Virus record (IMG/VR): IMGVR_UViG_3300010413_000156
Coordinates: 1-24,927 of that record
Strand: one strand, 5' to 3'
DNA: 24,927 bases
DNA from: a virus
Part shown: one piece after another, positions 7,999 to 15,521 of the stretch
How the letters are laid out: each line of letters starts with the position of its first letter
How positions within the stretch are numbered: the stretch's first letter is position 1
The notes under the pieces: model-generated
The model's database searches: none
What the model was told of the DNA's origin: nothing
What the model saw: the letters and a program-made list of their open reading frames with translations, nothing else
Made by a program: the position numbers and the translations under genes

Positions 7999-8442
7999 TT
8001 ATACTTCGTACAAAGATTCTGGGTCTACTGCAAGGGTAGCTACAGTAGTGCTTATACCGCCTGTAGCAATAGCACCCACTCCCAGCTTGGTTACTTTGGC
8101 GGTGAAATTGAATACGTCGCCATTCGGCAGCGTAATTTCAAACGCATAGCTGTTATCGCTATCCCGTGCGGCCTGGAGAATCACCTGCCCTGCGTCTGCA
8201 AACACACGGCCAATAGTAAGGGACAAATCTGCAATGTCGTAAGTATCCTTCAGCTTCTGCGGATAACGACGCGACAGACCTTGGTGGGATACCATGTTGA
8301 ATGCTTTGGCGATTTCGCCTACGTCCACGACCTCTCCGACGCTTGTGAAAGTAAGTGCTCCGTATCCCGCGCCATCGTAGGTAGCAGGTAGGGAGGCGGA
8401 TACACCAATGGTTGTTCCAGAGTTGATTGCAACGTCAGTCAT
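7999..8442 (-). CDS. major tail tube protein
   Basis: 147 aa, immediately upstream of the tail assembly chaperones and downstream of the tail terminator. The sequence is beta-rich with the pattern ALTFTSVGEVVDVGEI near residue 30 and SYAFEITLPNGDVFNFTAKVTKL near 105, typical of short siphovirus tube subunits that stack as hexameric rings. The length is near the lower end for tube proteins and there is no added C-terminal Ig-like domain. The junction with the preceding gene leaves only four bases, so the two are probably co-translated. Confidence 0.85.
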   Translation of the reverse strand: MTDVAINSGTTIGVSASLPATYDGAGYGALTFTSVGEVVDVGEIAKAFNMVSHQGLSRRYPQKLKDTYDIADLSLTIGRVFADAGQVILQAARDSDNSYAFEITLPNGDVFNFTAKVTKLGVGAIATGGISTTVATLAVDPESLYEV

Positions 8443-8446
8443 ATTC

Positions 8447-8893
8447 CTAGCTCCTGTTAGTAAATGCCCGGTAGTTCACACGGACAACTATTTGATAAAA
8501 ACCGCCTTCCATACGTCCGCCAGTACGTCCTTTAGCAACTGGGTACACATTCTGCCCACTGTACGCAACAGGTACACCCACAGCAAACAACGCAAGCACA
8601 GCCTCTGCCGTTTGTTTTGCGTCGTAAGAGCCACTGTCTGCAGGGTAGTTCACAACTATCTGAAACACACCCAAGTGTTCGTCCGTGTGCGCTAACGTAA
8701 CCGCGCCCACACTAGCCGGTATAACCGTTGCTTCCATATACGGTGTCCCAGGGTCTACCGTGTAAGCTCCAACAACGTCGTCGTAAGACGCACCGTTCCA
8801 TGTACAGTAAACACCATTCTCCAAAACAATATCTACGCCAAGCGCAGCAGAGCGCAGCGCGTTTATGAGTGCTTGGTCTATAGCAACACTCAT
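8447..8893 (-). CDS. tail terminator protein (DUF4128-like)
   Basis: 148 aa in the slot between the gp10-like neck protein and the tube protein. An N-terminal helix (IDQALINALRSAALGVDIVLENG) is followed by strands and a long helix (AKQTAEAVLALFAVGVPV), then a beta segment ending GGFYQIVVRVNYRAF. This is the layout of small tail terminators that cap the finished tube and attach it to the head. The start overlaps the preceding stop as ATGA. Function comes from fold pattern and gene order. No catalytic motif is expected. Confidence 0.8.
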   Translation of the reverse strand: MSVAIDQALINALRSAALGVDIVLENGVYCTWNGASYDDVVGAYTVDPGTPYMEATVIPASVGAVTLAHTDEHLGVFQIVVNYPADSGSYDAKQTAEAVLALFAVGVPVAYSGQNVYPVAKGRTGGRMEGGFYQIVVRVNYRAFTNRS

Positions 8894-9261
8894 TTAGCTT
8901 TCCCAGCAATGTCAGAAATAATCTTTCTTATACGCGCCACATTGCGGGACACCATGCCGTCCTTTTGCTCCATTACTTCTGCATAAGGAAGATTATTCAC
9001 AAAGTATGTTTTAGAAATAGGCGTTACTTCGCTCGCCACCTCTCCCTTAACAGTGGACCCAGTAACATCCTTACGGTCTAGCTCACCGCTAGGCGGTGTA
9101 TCGTCCTGTATCTGCCAATTACCGCGCAAACGCCCAGTACGCACGCGTGTATCGTCCACAATGCTGTTAAACAGCACTATCTTTATAGCCGAACAAGTCT
9201 CATCCAAGGAGGCATCCACCTTCTTAGCAAACCGTTCAAACTGTGCAGCAAAATCGCTCAT
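8890..9261 (-). CDS. neck / tail completion protein, HK97 gp10-like
   Basis: 123 aa. The characteristic centre VRTGRLRGNWQI (residues about 40-51) and VNNLPYAEVMEQKDGMVSRN (about 88-107) are signatures of HK97 gp10-type proteins that sit at the head-tail neck or complete the tail. An N-terminal helix (AAQFERFAKKVDASLDETCS) precedes them. It overlaps the genes on both sides by ATGA, indicating coupled synthesis of connector parts. Confidence in the family is high. The exact ring it forms in this phage is not visible. Confidence 0.85.
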   Translation of the reverse strand: MSDFAAQFERFAKKVDASLDETCSAIKIVLFNSIVDDTRVRTGRLRGNWQIQDDTPPSGELDRKDVTGSTVKGEVASEVTPISKTYFVNNLPYAEVMEQKDGMVSRNVARIRKIISDIAGKAK

Positions 9262-9614
9262 TTTCTCACCTGTACAAAATGTACCAGCGGTGTTCCAGCA
9301 GGGTTAATGCTTGTAATATTCACAATAGCCCACTTCTGTCCAGCAATAACCGGCTTGTCAGTAGGTAACGGTGTATTCTCCGCACTAAGCACAAGCATCC
9401 GGTCTCCAACAAGTATCCGTGTGCCGTCAATCATACTGTTAGGGTACGGTTTGAGTAGCCCTTTACTAACAACGGAAGCGTCCGTTCCTGCTACTACAGC
9501 ACCCGTGACGGGGTTAGCCGTAGCGCCTGTTTCGCGGTATAAAGTGACGTCACTTCCAAACTCTGTTAAAAGTTCCAGCGCAACAGCCGCCATCTCGTCG
9601 TAAAAGTCGCTCAT
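9258..9614 (-). CDS. head closure / head-tail joining protein
   Basis: 118 aa between the adaptor-like gene and the gp10-like gene. A short N-terminal helix is followed by a beta-barrel-like sequence (SDVTLYRETGA, VVSKGLLKPY, RILVGDRMLVLS, KWAIVNITSINPAG), the pattern of head closure proteins (SPP1 gp16 or lambda gpFII-like). Such proteins seal the portal channel after packaging. ATGA overlaps join it to both neighbours. The assignment rests on order, size and strand pattern. Confidence 0.7.
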   Translation of the reverse strand: MSDFYDEMAAVALELLTEFGSDVTLYRETGATANPVTGAVVAGTDASVVSKGLLKPYPNSMIDGTRILVGDRMLVLSAENTPLPTDKPVIAGQKWAIVNITSINPAGTPLVHFVQVRK

Positions 9615-10120
9615 CTACGCACCAACGAAATAGACGCTACACCATTATTCCGCAGCAGTTGTGCAAGGTGTGCCTCTGCTTTACTCGTGCGCCCGACTTT
9701 CTGCACACCGTCTTTCACTGCATATGCAACAGTGACAGCACCCTCTACTCTACTGGACTTCTTCGCTAGCGCTGGGTTAACAGGCTGGTTCCACAAGTCC
9801 ACACCCGCATGTACATCCAACGCAAACAGCATCTGCGCAGTAGTAAGCTGTCTAGGTAGCTCTGTGTGCAACCAAGACCAATCGTCTATTACAACGTTGT
9901 AACGGGGAAACGCCATGTACTGATCTCTCGTAACCCGTGTTCCCTTCATGTTTGGTTCGTGCTGGTCTATGTACTGCGCAGCAGTACGCAACTCAACATC
10001 TGCCGCATCAGCATCTGCTATGGTAACGCCAAGCGTAAGCGCGAACGCAATGTAATCCGCCCTAGACACATAGCTGTCTGCATTAGTCACACCACTGCCG
10101 TCTTCTACTATCAGCGCCAT
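9611..10120 (-). CDS. head-tail connector/adaptor (DnaT-like annotated family)
   Basis: 169 aa. It starts MALIVEDGSGVTNADSYVS, the signature opening of a phage family often labelled putative DnaT-like ssDNA-binding protein but found in the head-tail adaptor position. Helices follow (ADYIAFALTLGVTIADADAA, ELRTAAQYIDQHEP), with FPRY and a C-terminal basic tail. By position after the decoration gene and before the head closure gene, I infer an adaptor ring docking under the portal. No evidence here supports a replication role. It overlaps the previous gene by 10 bases. Confidence 0.75.
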   Translation of the reverse strand: MALIVEDGSGVTNADSYVSRADYIAFALTLGVTIADADAADVELRTAAQYIDQHEPNMKGTRVTRDQYMAFPRYNVVIDDWSWLHTELPRQLTTAQMLFALDVHAGVDLWNQPVNPALAKKSSRVEGAVTVAYAVKDGVQKVGRTSKAEAHLAQLLRNNGVASISLVRR

Positions 10121-10611
10121 AAGGAGGGAATCTCCGTCACAAGACCTTCCGTGAACGTAAAGTCTACAGATATGTTGATGAGGCTTGCAGGACTTGTGTT
10201 GTTAGTTATACGAACAGCATACGTTTTAGCAGCATTTAGTATCCAATGGCCCGCAAGGATTCCGTCTGCCGGTACAGCCACAACTCCGGTTGACGTGGCG
10301 TATAACTCTACACTCTGCAATACTTCGCCACCTGTTACAGTTGCGCCGCCATATATTTTCATACGGTGTACATTAGTAGAGTCCCTACGCCTGTTCTTAG
10401 CGAAAGTCTGCGTTCCAGGAACAGTTATGGTCGGAGATTCTACGAGCTGAACAAGTACTGGACCAGAATCAACTTCCACAGAGATATTCTCAAAGACAAC
10501 GGCATCACCGTCCGGGATACCGACGAATGTCAAACTTCCACCTCCAGCAATGGACTGTACAGAGCTTAGAGAAAAGGAGCGTCCTTGCTGTAATGCACGA
10601 ACGTCGTGCAT
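10111..10611 (-). CDS. putative capsid decoration or head-associated protein
   Basis: 166 aa, almost entirely beta-strand in appearance (GGGSLTFVGIPDGDAVVFENISVEV, VLVQLVESPTITVPGTQ, YAVRITNNTSPASLINISVDFTF), with an Arg-rich stretch KNRRRD near residue 75. It lies two genes downstream of the major capsid gene and before the connectors, where decoration or head fibre proteins are common. I do not recognise a specific family, so the role is inferred from place and composition. The start overlaps the preceding stop as TAATG. Confidence 0.55.
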   Translation of the reverse strand: MHDVRALQQGRSFSLSSVQSIAGGGSLTFVGIPDGDAVVFENISVEVDSGPVLVQLVESPTITVPGTQTFAKNRRRDSTNVHRMKIYGGATVTGGEVLQSVELYATSTGVVAVPADGILAGHWILNAAKTYAVRITNNTSPASLINISVDFTFTEGLVTEIPSLWR

Positions 10612-10841
10612 TAGTTGCGCTTACCTTTACGGTTAGCAGGCGCAGCTTCCTGCGCTTCTTCCACAACGCCAGGCTCTTCCTGCTCCGTGGTTACTTCTGG
10701 ATTCTGTTCTGCAACTACTTCCACAGTAACTTCCGAAACTTCATGCAGCTCATGCACTTCCGGATCGTAGTCGTCCTTGTCAATAAGCTTGTACTCGTAA
10801 GGGCCGTCGGGCCACTTAACAGCGATCGTCTCGTTACTCAT
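10611..10841 (-). CDS. small acidic protein next to the capsid gene, unknown
   Basis: 76 aa. An N-terminal folded-looking part (IAVKWPDGPYEYKLIDKDDYDP) is followed by a Glu/Val-rich acidic, probably disordered tail and a basic C-terminus (NRKGKRN). It is the first gene after the terminator that closes the capsid gene, with GGAAGGTG before the ATG. Small acidic proteins in this slot are seen in other phages, often uncharacterised. A head-associated role is possible but unsupported by any motif. Confidence 0.6.
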   Translation of the reverse strand: MSNETIAVKWPDGPYEYKLIDKDDYDPEVHELHEVSEVTVEVVAEQNPEVTTEQEEPGVVEEAQEAAPANRKGKRN

Positions 10842-10863
10842 AAATCACCTTCCGGGTATGTTT

Positions 10864-10892
10864 GAAAAAGGAGTGGCGGAGAACCGCCACTC
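10864..10892 (-). terminator. strong intrinsic terminator after the major capsid gene
   Basis: On the minus strand GAGTGGCGG, loop TTCT, CCGCCACTC form a perfect 9-bp GC-rich stem with a 4-nt loop, followed by CTTTTTC. It starts 14 bases after the capsid stop codon. Only 22 bases separate it from the next gene, so downstream genes need read-through or a promoter inside the capsid gene. Confidence 0.92.
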
Positions 10893-10906
10893 AATGCCGA
10901 CACACA

Positions 10907-12061
10907 TCAGCCAAGGAGGATCACCATGTGTTCCGGTTTAACAGCCGCCACACCCCAAGCGAGGGAAATCTCGTATTGGATCTGACGGTACTGCGCGTAC
11001 ATGCTCACCTGGAAGGACAGGCCGGAGACCGGATCGGTAATGATCATGCGGTCAATAGCGGCATCGCCTTGTGACGGAAGCGCGGGTACACGAGTCGCCA
11101 GTGCGATCGCAGACGGTGCGAATGCCATGTTGCGGGCAGAGTTAGCGGTTACGGTGATGGCGGTTGCCGCTGCGGGGATTGCTTGGCGCAAGCCCGGCGC
11201 TTGTAGCACGATAGTACCGCCGTTAGAAACGTCAGTATCGCCAGTCTTCACCACATACTTGTTAGTGTCGCCAGCGAGGGTAATGACGTCACCGGCAACA
11301 ATGGTACCGGTACCGGCAGAGGCCAATGTGATGGTAGTAGCACCCACTGCATAACCAGTGGCGTCGGTAGTAGCACCAGCAGCGGTACCCTTGGTACTGG
11401 TTACTACTGCGGCAGACTCCCGGATGCTGAAACCTGCGGTATCCAGCAGCACACCACGACGCAGCATACTGTCCTGACCGGCGATGTCCGTACGGGACTG
11501 CTTACCGATCAGGTTCGCACCCGCAGCGGTGTTGAGTACCAGTTGGTTACCAACGCCGGGAGCACCGTTGTCCTTCAGGATAGCCGCTGCGAATGAGGCG
11601 TCGGTGAAGTCGCCAGCAGTGCCGAACGGAGTAGTACCTGCAGTGCCGTAGGCGCGGGAAGCGTAGATATGCAGTGCGCCAAGGTCGGTTTCAACTTCGT
11701 TGCACAGGGTACGCATTGCTTGTGCGAACTGGTCGCGCAGAATGCGGTTAAAGGGAGCACCGTTGTTGTCCAGAGACTTGACTTCCTCGCCATTCCAGCG
11801 AACCGGAACACGGCGGGACTTCGTAATGGACATACTGACGTTTCCGATAGTCTGGTCGCCATCGTCCGGGGGAGTTACTGCGGGGGTGATATCCGCAGCG
11901 GTTGCAGCAGGCGCAACAGGACTACGAACAGTCTGCCCAACAGCAGCTTCCTCGTAAGTCATGTCGCGTGTGACTGCGGGAATGAAACCTACCAGTTCGC
12001 GCGATACAACGTCCAGCGCGTTGTACAGCTCAACCGTCAGGTTAGTGAGTGTATTTGCCAT
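10907..12061 (-). CDS. major capsid protein, P22 coat-like
   Basis: 384 aa. The N-terminus (MANTLTNLTVELYNALDVVS, then RELVGFIPAVTRD) and the segments VGQTVRSPVAPAATAADITP, SITKSRRVPVRWNGEEVKSL and FAQAMRTLCNEVETDLGAL match the P22 gp5 coat-like family of HK97-fold capsids as I know it. A beta-rich inserted domain lies near 230-300 (GATTITLASAGTGTIVAGDV, then YVVKTGDTDVSNGG), comparable with the P22 insertion domain. It is preceded by the scaffold gene and a regulatory gap with its own promoter, and is closed by a strong terminator. The Shine-Dalgarno AAGGGG is 10 bases before the ATG and lies inside a hairpin. Confidence 0.93.
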   Translation of the reverse strand: MANTLTNLTVELYNALDVVSRELVGFIPAVTRDMTYEEAAVGQTVRSPVAPAATAADITPAVTPPDDGDQTIGNVSMSITKSRRVPVRWNGEEVKSLDNNGAPFNRILRDQFAQAMRTLCNEVETDLGALHIYASRAYGTAGTTPFGTAGDFTDASFAAAILKDNGAPGVGNQLVLNTAAGANLIGKQSRTDIAGQDSMLRRGVLLDTAGFSIRESAAVVTSTKGTAAGATTDATGYAVGATTITLASAGTGTIVAGDVITLAGDTNKYVVKTGDTDVSNGGTIVLQAPGLRQAIPAAATAITVTANSARNMAFAPSAIALATRVPALPSQGDAAIDRMIITDPVSGLSFQVSMYAQYRQIQYEISLAWGVAAVKPEHMVILLG

Positions 12062-12067
12062 GTTTGT

Positions 12068-12096
12068 CTAACCCCTTGAGTTATGTCGGGGGCTAG
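12068..12096 (-). promoter_or_regulatory. hairpin covering the capsid ribosome-binding site
   Basis: Minus-strand CTAGCCCC (12096-12089) pairs with GGGGTTAG (12075-12068), 8 bp including one G-U, with a 13-nt loop. The AAGGGG Shine-Dalgarno of the capsid gene (12077-12072) is mostly inside the stem, so translation could depend on opening it. Stability has not been calculated. Confidence 0.5.
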
Positions 12097-12099
12097 AAC

Positions 12100-12153
12100 A
12101 AAAAGTCCGCGACCCGACAATGAAAGAAATTGATTTCATTGCAGGCCACGGAC
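12100..12153 (-). terminator. strong intrinsic terminator or attenuator in the capsid leader
   Basis: On the minus strand, GTCCGTGGCCTG pairs with the complementary arm ending GCGGAC with a few wobbles and one bulge. It is topped by a perfect CAATGAAA / TTTCATTG stem with an 8-nt loop and followed immediately by TTTTTGTT. The stem is about 20 bp. It lies between a strong promoter and the capsid gene, so capsid transcripts must read through it. Confidence 0.85.
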
Positions 12154-12228
12154 CTGGAGCAAGTGTCACGGACGCTTGCCGCGTGATACGCTGGTTAGCG
12201 GTACATACTATGCGCCTTCCAGCAGTTG
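12100..12228 (-). ncRNA. candidate ~130-nt leader or small RNA upstream of the capsid gene
   Basis: Transcription from the promoter at 12263-12235 should start near 12228 and could stop at the terminator ending near 12100, giving a structured RNA of about 130 nt. Additional inverted repeats lie inside it (TCACG/CGTGA and GCAAG/CTTGC), as does a repeated GTCCGTG. No ORF with a good start was seen. It could be a free small RNA or a leader acting in attenuation or antitermination. No match to a known RNA family was recognised. Confidence 0.4.
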
Positions 12229-12234
12229 CCACCA

Positions 12235-12263
12235 AATATAGGCAGGTAAAACCAAAAAGTCAA
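12235..12263 (-). promoter_or_regulatory. near-consensus sigma70 promoter for the capsid leader
   Basis: Minus strand: TTGACT (12263-12258), a spacer of exactly 17 bases, then TATATT (12240-12235). Both boxes differ from consensus at one position. It sits in the 245-bp gap between scaffold and capsid genes and reads toward the capsid gene. Confidence 0.8.
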
Positions 12264-12306
12264 GCACTGTACTCAACTTTTTGCTATAAGCAACGCGGCT
12301 TACGAA

Positions 12307-13053
12307 TTAATCTTGTAGACGTCCACCGCCGCGTATAAACGCGGCTTGTTCAACAGGATCCAACTTGTCATAAGCAGCACGACGCATAACCTTAGCGTCG
12401 GAATTTTTCTGATTTCCGCCACCGCCACCGCTAGCGTTACTACCTTTCACAACAGTAGCGAATGCGGCGTTGTTTTTGAATTCCATTTCCAAGTCTTCCA
12501 TAGACATAGCTGAGGGCTTGCCGTCTTTTACAACTTTAACGATGGTCTTACCGTTGCTGTCGTACTCCATTTTGAGGCGGGAGCGAATGTGCGGAACCAA
12601 TACAGCAGCGGAACCCTCCACTGCCAGTTTAGCAGCAAGGGACTCTGCTGCTGCACCTACGGTGAGCTCCTCAATAGTAGAAACATACTTCTGCTTCTCC
12701 GCATCCCATTCGGTTTGCATGTTACCGATCTTTTCCTTGTAGGAAGTTTCCAGCGTTTCAATATCCCCACTGGAACGCGCAGCAGCTTCAGCAGCTTCGC
12801 GAGCTTCCTTCTCTTTGGCCTTGCGGTGCTTCTCTGCTTCCGTATGTTTGGCAGTGAGGCGCTCGTTCTCCTGCTTAAGCGCTTCCATACCCTGTTTCAT
12901 TTCTTCCAACTGCGCAGCCAGCGCACCAGCGTCGGGCGCATCATCGTCCTCTCCACCGTCGTTACCTTCTCCACCAGCCCCTTCGCCGCGTACGGTGCGC
13001 AGGGTGCTGGAATTAATCACTGTGCCGAACTTGCGTTTATTCATGTGTTTCAT
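12307..13053 (-). CDS. capsid scaffolding protein
   Basis: 248 aa. A Gly/Asp/Glu-rich N-terminal stretch is followed by a long coiled coil (about residues 43-130: LAAQLEEMKQGMEALKQENE, KHRKAKEKEAREAAEAAARS). A compact region with AKLAVEGSAAVLVPHIRSRL and a Gly/Asn-rich linker lead to a basic/hydrophobic C-terminus (RRAAYDKLDPVEQAAFI). This layout and the position directly before the major capsid gene are typical of phage scaffold proteins (GP20/DUF4355-like), which guide procapsid assembly and then leave. ATG at 13053 follows AAGAGG. A second ATG at 13044 is possible. Confidence 0.87.
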   Translation of the reverse strand: MKHMNKRKFGTVINSSTLRTVRGEGAGGEGNDGGEDDDAPDAGALAAQLEEMKQGMEALKQENERLTAKHTEAEKHRKAKEKEAREAAEAAARSSGDIETLETSYKEKIGNMQTEWDAEKQKYVSTIEELTVGAAAESLAAKLAVEGSAAVLVPHIRSRLKMEYDSNGKTIVKVVKDGKPSAMSMEDLEMEFKNNAAFATVVKGSNASGGGGGNQKNSDAKVMRRAAYDKLDPVEQAAFIRGGGRLQD

Positions 13054-13065
13054 TGTAGTTTCCTC

Positions 13066-14136
13066 TTAGTCTATTCCTGCTCTTGTGAATGCCAAAGGTT
13101 CAAGGTTCCTCATCTGTTCCAGTGTCAGCGGTTCAAACGATTTCCCTACTTGTAACTCTGCAAAACGATCTGCACCCAGCCCACCATTCCGCAATAATTT
13201 TCCCCTTGTAGGACCGAGTATATCGTCCTGTACTGCTTTAGGCTGGCGCTTCATCCATGAGTAATACGTTTCCTTAGCTGGAACCTGTACAACTTCTCCA
13301 GCCCTAGGATCCCTCGCGGACCTCGTCGCACCTTTCTGCAACACGCTGAACCTGGAATCCAGAACTGCGGTTGTAGTTGTACGGCAACGTATATGGAACG
13401 GAGGTCTAGGACCTTTATCCAATGGAAATTCCTTTCCATCTAAACTCCTGCATGTTTGCGACGTAGCGTCGTCCAACGTTGCTACAATACGCACACCTTT
13501 GACGACGTTACGGTTAGCGTCCCACGTTTGCTGCCTCGCCATATTAGTCGTATGCGCCAGCGCAGTACGCGCAATGGACTCCAAGTCCCGCCTGCTAGTA
13601 CCCAGCCACCCGCCTACACCGTTGAGGTCGCTAACTAGCTGCCCGGTAGTGCGCCCCTGTGCGTAAGCAAGGCGTATAGCGCCGTCCAGCCGCTGTAGGC
13701 GCTGCTTGCTCCAGCCCTCTAGGAAACCCTCCAACAATTGCCCTTGGTACGGCCCTGCGGCTTGTAGCGGCTTGCTGTATATGGCTGTGCGCAACTGTGC
13801 GTCGCTAGGTAGGTTAAAATCATATCCACTAAGCACGTTTCCTAAAGCCTTGACCTCGAATCCAACTTCATAGTCCGCAAGAGCCATAACCTGTTCGCGT
13901 ACAACATCCGCAACACCAGCATAAACTTTTTCCAAAGCACTGCGTATAGACGCCAGTTGCTTATTAAGCCGTGTTCTATTCCACTCCGTAATGTCCCCAT
14001 TCAAGCGAGACAGTATTGCACGCTCCATTTGTGTAAGGAACTTACTGTACTCCTTAACAGCCGCACTCTTATACCGCTCCAAATGGACGGCATGTCGCAC
14101 AGCTTGGTCTATAAGTTGGCTAGGCGTCGTAGGCAT
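13066..14136 (-). CDS. phage head morphogenesis protein, MuF / SPP1 gp7 family
   Basis: 356 aa. The N-terminal helical part (about 1-190) precedes the MuF core: RTALAHTTNMARQQTWDAN, then VRIVATLDDATSQTCRSLDG, then PPFHIRCRTTTTAV, with the conserved Thr-Leu-Asp-Asp, Cys and His-x-x-Cys-Arg residues. The C-terminal part has YYSWMKRQPKAVQDDILGPT and a closing LTLEQM motif. MuF-type proteins are minor head proteins linked to the portal, some injected with DNA. No toxin domain is attached. It overlaps the portal stop by one base (TAATG), as usual for portal-MuF pairs. Confidence 0.93.
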   Translation of the reverse strand: MPTTPSQLIDQAVRHAVHLERYKSAAVKEYSKFLTQMERAILSRLNGDITEWNRTRLNKQLASIRSALEKVYAGVADVVREQVMALADYEVGFEVKALGNVLSGYDFNLPSDAQLRTAIYSKPLQAAGPYQGQLLEGFLEGWSKQRLQRLDGAIRLAYAQGRTTGQLVSDLNGVGGWLGTSRRDLESIARTALAHTTNMARQQTWDANRNVVKGVRIVATLDDATSQTCRSLDGKEFPLDKGPRPPFHIRCRTTTTAVLDSRFSVLQKGATRSARDPRAGEVVQVPAKETYYSWMKRQPKAVQDDILGPTRGKLLRNGGLGADRFAELQVGKSFEPLTLEQMRNLEPLAFTRAGID

Positions 14137-15506
14137 TACCGTTGTCCAAGCTGGTCAGCGTAATCTTTAGCAGGTACATCCTCCTGGAAATACCCGTTGC
14201 GCTGCATGTACAGCACATAGTCCAGCGTAGGTACAGCTCCCGCAATAAAACCAGCAATCATCTCTTTAATCTCTGCCGGTGTTCCACTAGCTTTAGCGAA
14301 GTCCGTGTTTATCTCAAAAGTATTGTTCGCAACAGTAGCGCCCATATACTCCGCCATCCAGGACAGTGCTTTAGTGTAGGCATCGCTGATGTTTTGGCCC
14401 ATTAGAGACAACGGGCTATGCTGTACCTCGCGTTCGCTATCCGTCTGCGCCGCAGTCTTAGCAACCCCGCCCACAGTAAGCATACGCGCACCCAACCCAA
14501 CCATCATATCCACCTTGTCCAGCATAGCCTGTCTAACCGCTGGATTAGCAGGTGCGGCAGCAAAACCAAACTGCTCTCCACTAGGTACACCCAACAGTTC
14601 TCGCGAACCTATGTACTGCTTGTTGTTCTTCATGAGCTCAACATGGTCTTCCGTAATACCAGACATCCACGCTTGCGCCTGTCCGCAGTACCACACAGAG
14701 TCTTCGTAGTCTGCACTATTGCGGTAATGTGCGATGTTAAGGTCCACCAACGGCAACATAGCAGGCACATCCACATTCCAGTCGTTGTTCACAGCGCCAA
14801 TAAACGTAAACGGTATTTCATTCCACACCTGTCCATTAGCTTTACGCGGAATAATGGTATCTCCAGCAACCCACTTGTCGCTAACCTTGACCCACTTACG
14901 CTCCTTGTAAATGCCGTCCTCATCTATAAACAGCTCGCGCAAAATATCCATTTCTTTAACAGCATAGTCCTCGTGCGTGACCTCTACTTCACGCAACACA
15001 ACCAAGTTAAGGTAGACGTTAGAGCCCTTTGCTGTTACTGCCCAATTGATTATATTTTTTGGGTTATACAGCGTAACCGTTGCGTTATAATTACCGGACT
15101 GTACATCGGCCATGCTAAGCGCCGTATCTACAGGCGGGTACGCAACCAACAACCCGCAGCGGCTCTTACCTACTACGTGCCGCGCTGCTTGTTGTGCTTG
15201 CTGGTAAATGGACGTCCCAGCACCGTCTATATTTACACCAACATACTTCAGCGCGGTGTCTACATTAAGCGCGGGCTCCTTGCGGAACAACGTACCAACC
15301 ATGCCAGCACAAGTCTGCCCCGCCAATCCATAAAACACAGCGCGTTCTTGGTACTGCTCGTTGCGCTTTTTGTTTTCAGCACTGATATCCAGCGGGTTAA
15401 GCTCAACAAGGTAGTCGTCCACATCGTCCATGTCCAACACATCGTCGATACGTTTCCACTTCTTGTAAAACTTACTGTACTTCCCATGTTCAGCATCTAT
15501 AGCCAT
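14136..15506 (-). CDS. portal protein, DUF4055 type
   Basis: 456 aa. The order TerL, (Ntn-like gene), portal, MuF, scaffold, capsid places it. The sequence has the DUF4055 portal features YQERAVFYGLAGQTCAGMVG and LFRKEPAL near residues 52-80, RCGLLVAYPP near 116, a central beta region, and ALSWMAEYMGA near 382 leading to helical C-terminal segments. Twelve such subunits form the DNA gate of the head. A strong AGGAG lies 9 bases before the ATG. Confidence 0.93.
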   Translation of the reverse strand: MAIDAEHGKYSKFYKKWKRIDDVLDMDDVDDYLVELNPLDISAENKKRNEQYQERAVFYGLAGQTCAGMVGTLFRKEPALNVDTALKYVGVNIDGAGTSIYQQAQQAARHVVGKSRCGLLVAYPPVDTALSMADVQSGNYNATVTLYNPKNIINWAVTAKGSNVYLNLVVLREVEVTHEDYAVKEMDILRELFIDEDGIYKERKWVKVSDKWVAGDTIIPRKANGQVWNEIPFTFIGAVNNDWNVDVPAMLPLVDLNIAHYRNSADYEDSVWYCGQAQAWMSGITEDHVELMKNNKQYIGSRELLGVPSGEQFGFAAAPANPAVRQAMLDKVDMMVGLGARMLTVGGVAKTAAQTDSEREVQHSPLSLMGQNISDAYTKALSWMAEYMGATVANNTFEINTDFAKASGTPAEIKEMIAGFIAGAVPTLDYVLYMQRNGYFQEDVPAKDYADQLGQR

Positions 15507-15521
15507 AGCAAAGTGCTCCTA

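Noticed and set aside
9611-10120. DNA replication (DnaT) role for the adaptor-like protein
   Set aside because: The common family label is misleading here. The gene lies among head-tail connectors and no primosome genes are nearby.
12062-12306. tRNA gene or protein gene in the gap before the capsid gene
   Set aside because: No cloverleaf with acceptor, D and T arms could be drawn on either strand. The plus-strand ORF there is short, without a ribosome-binding site, and overlaps the promoter-terminator elements.
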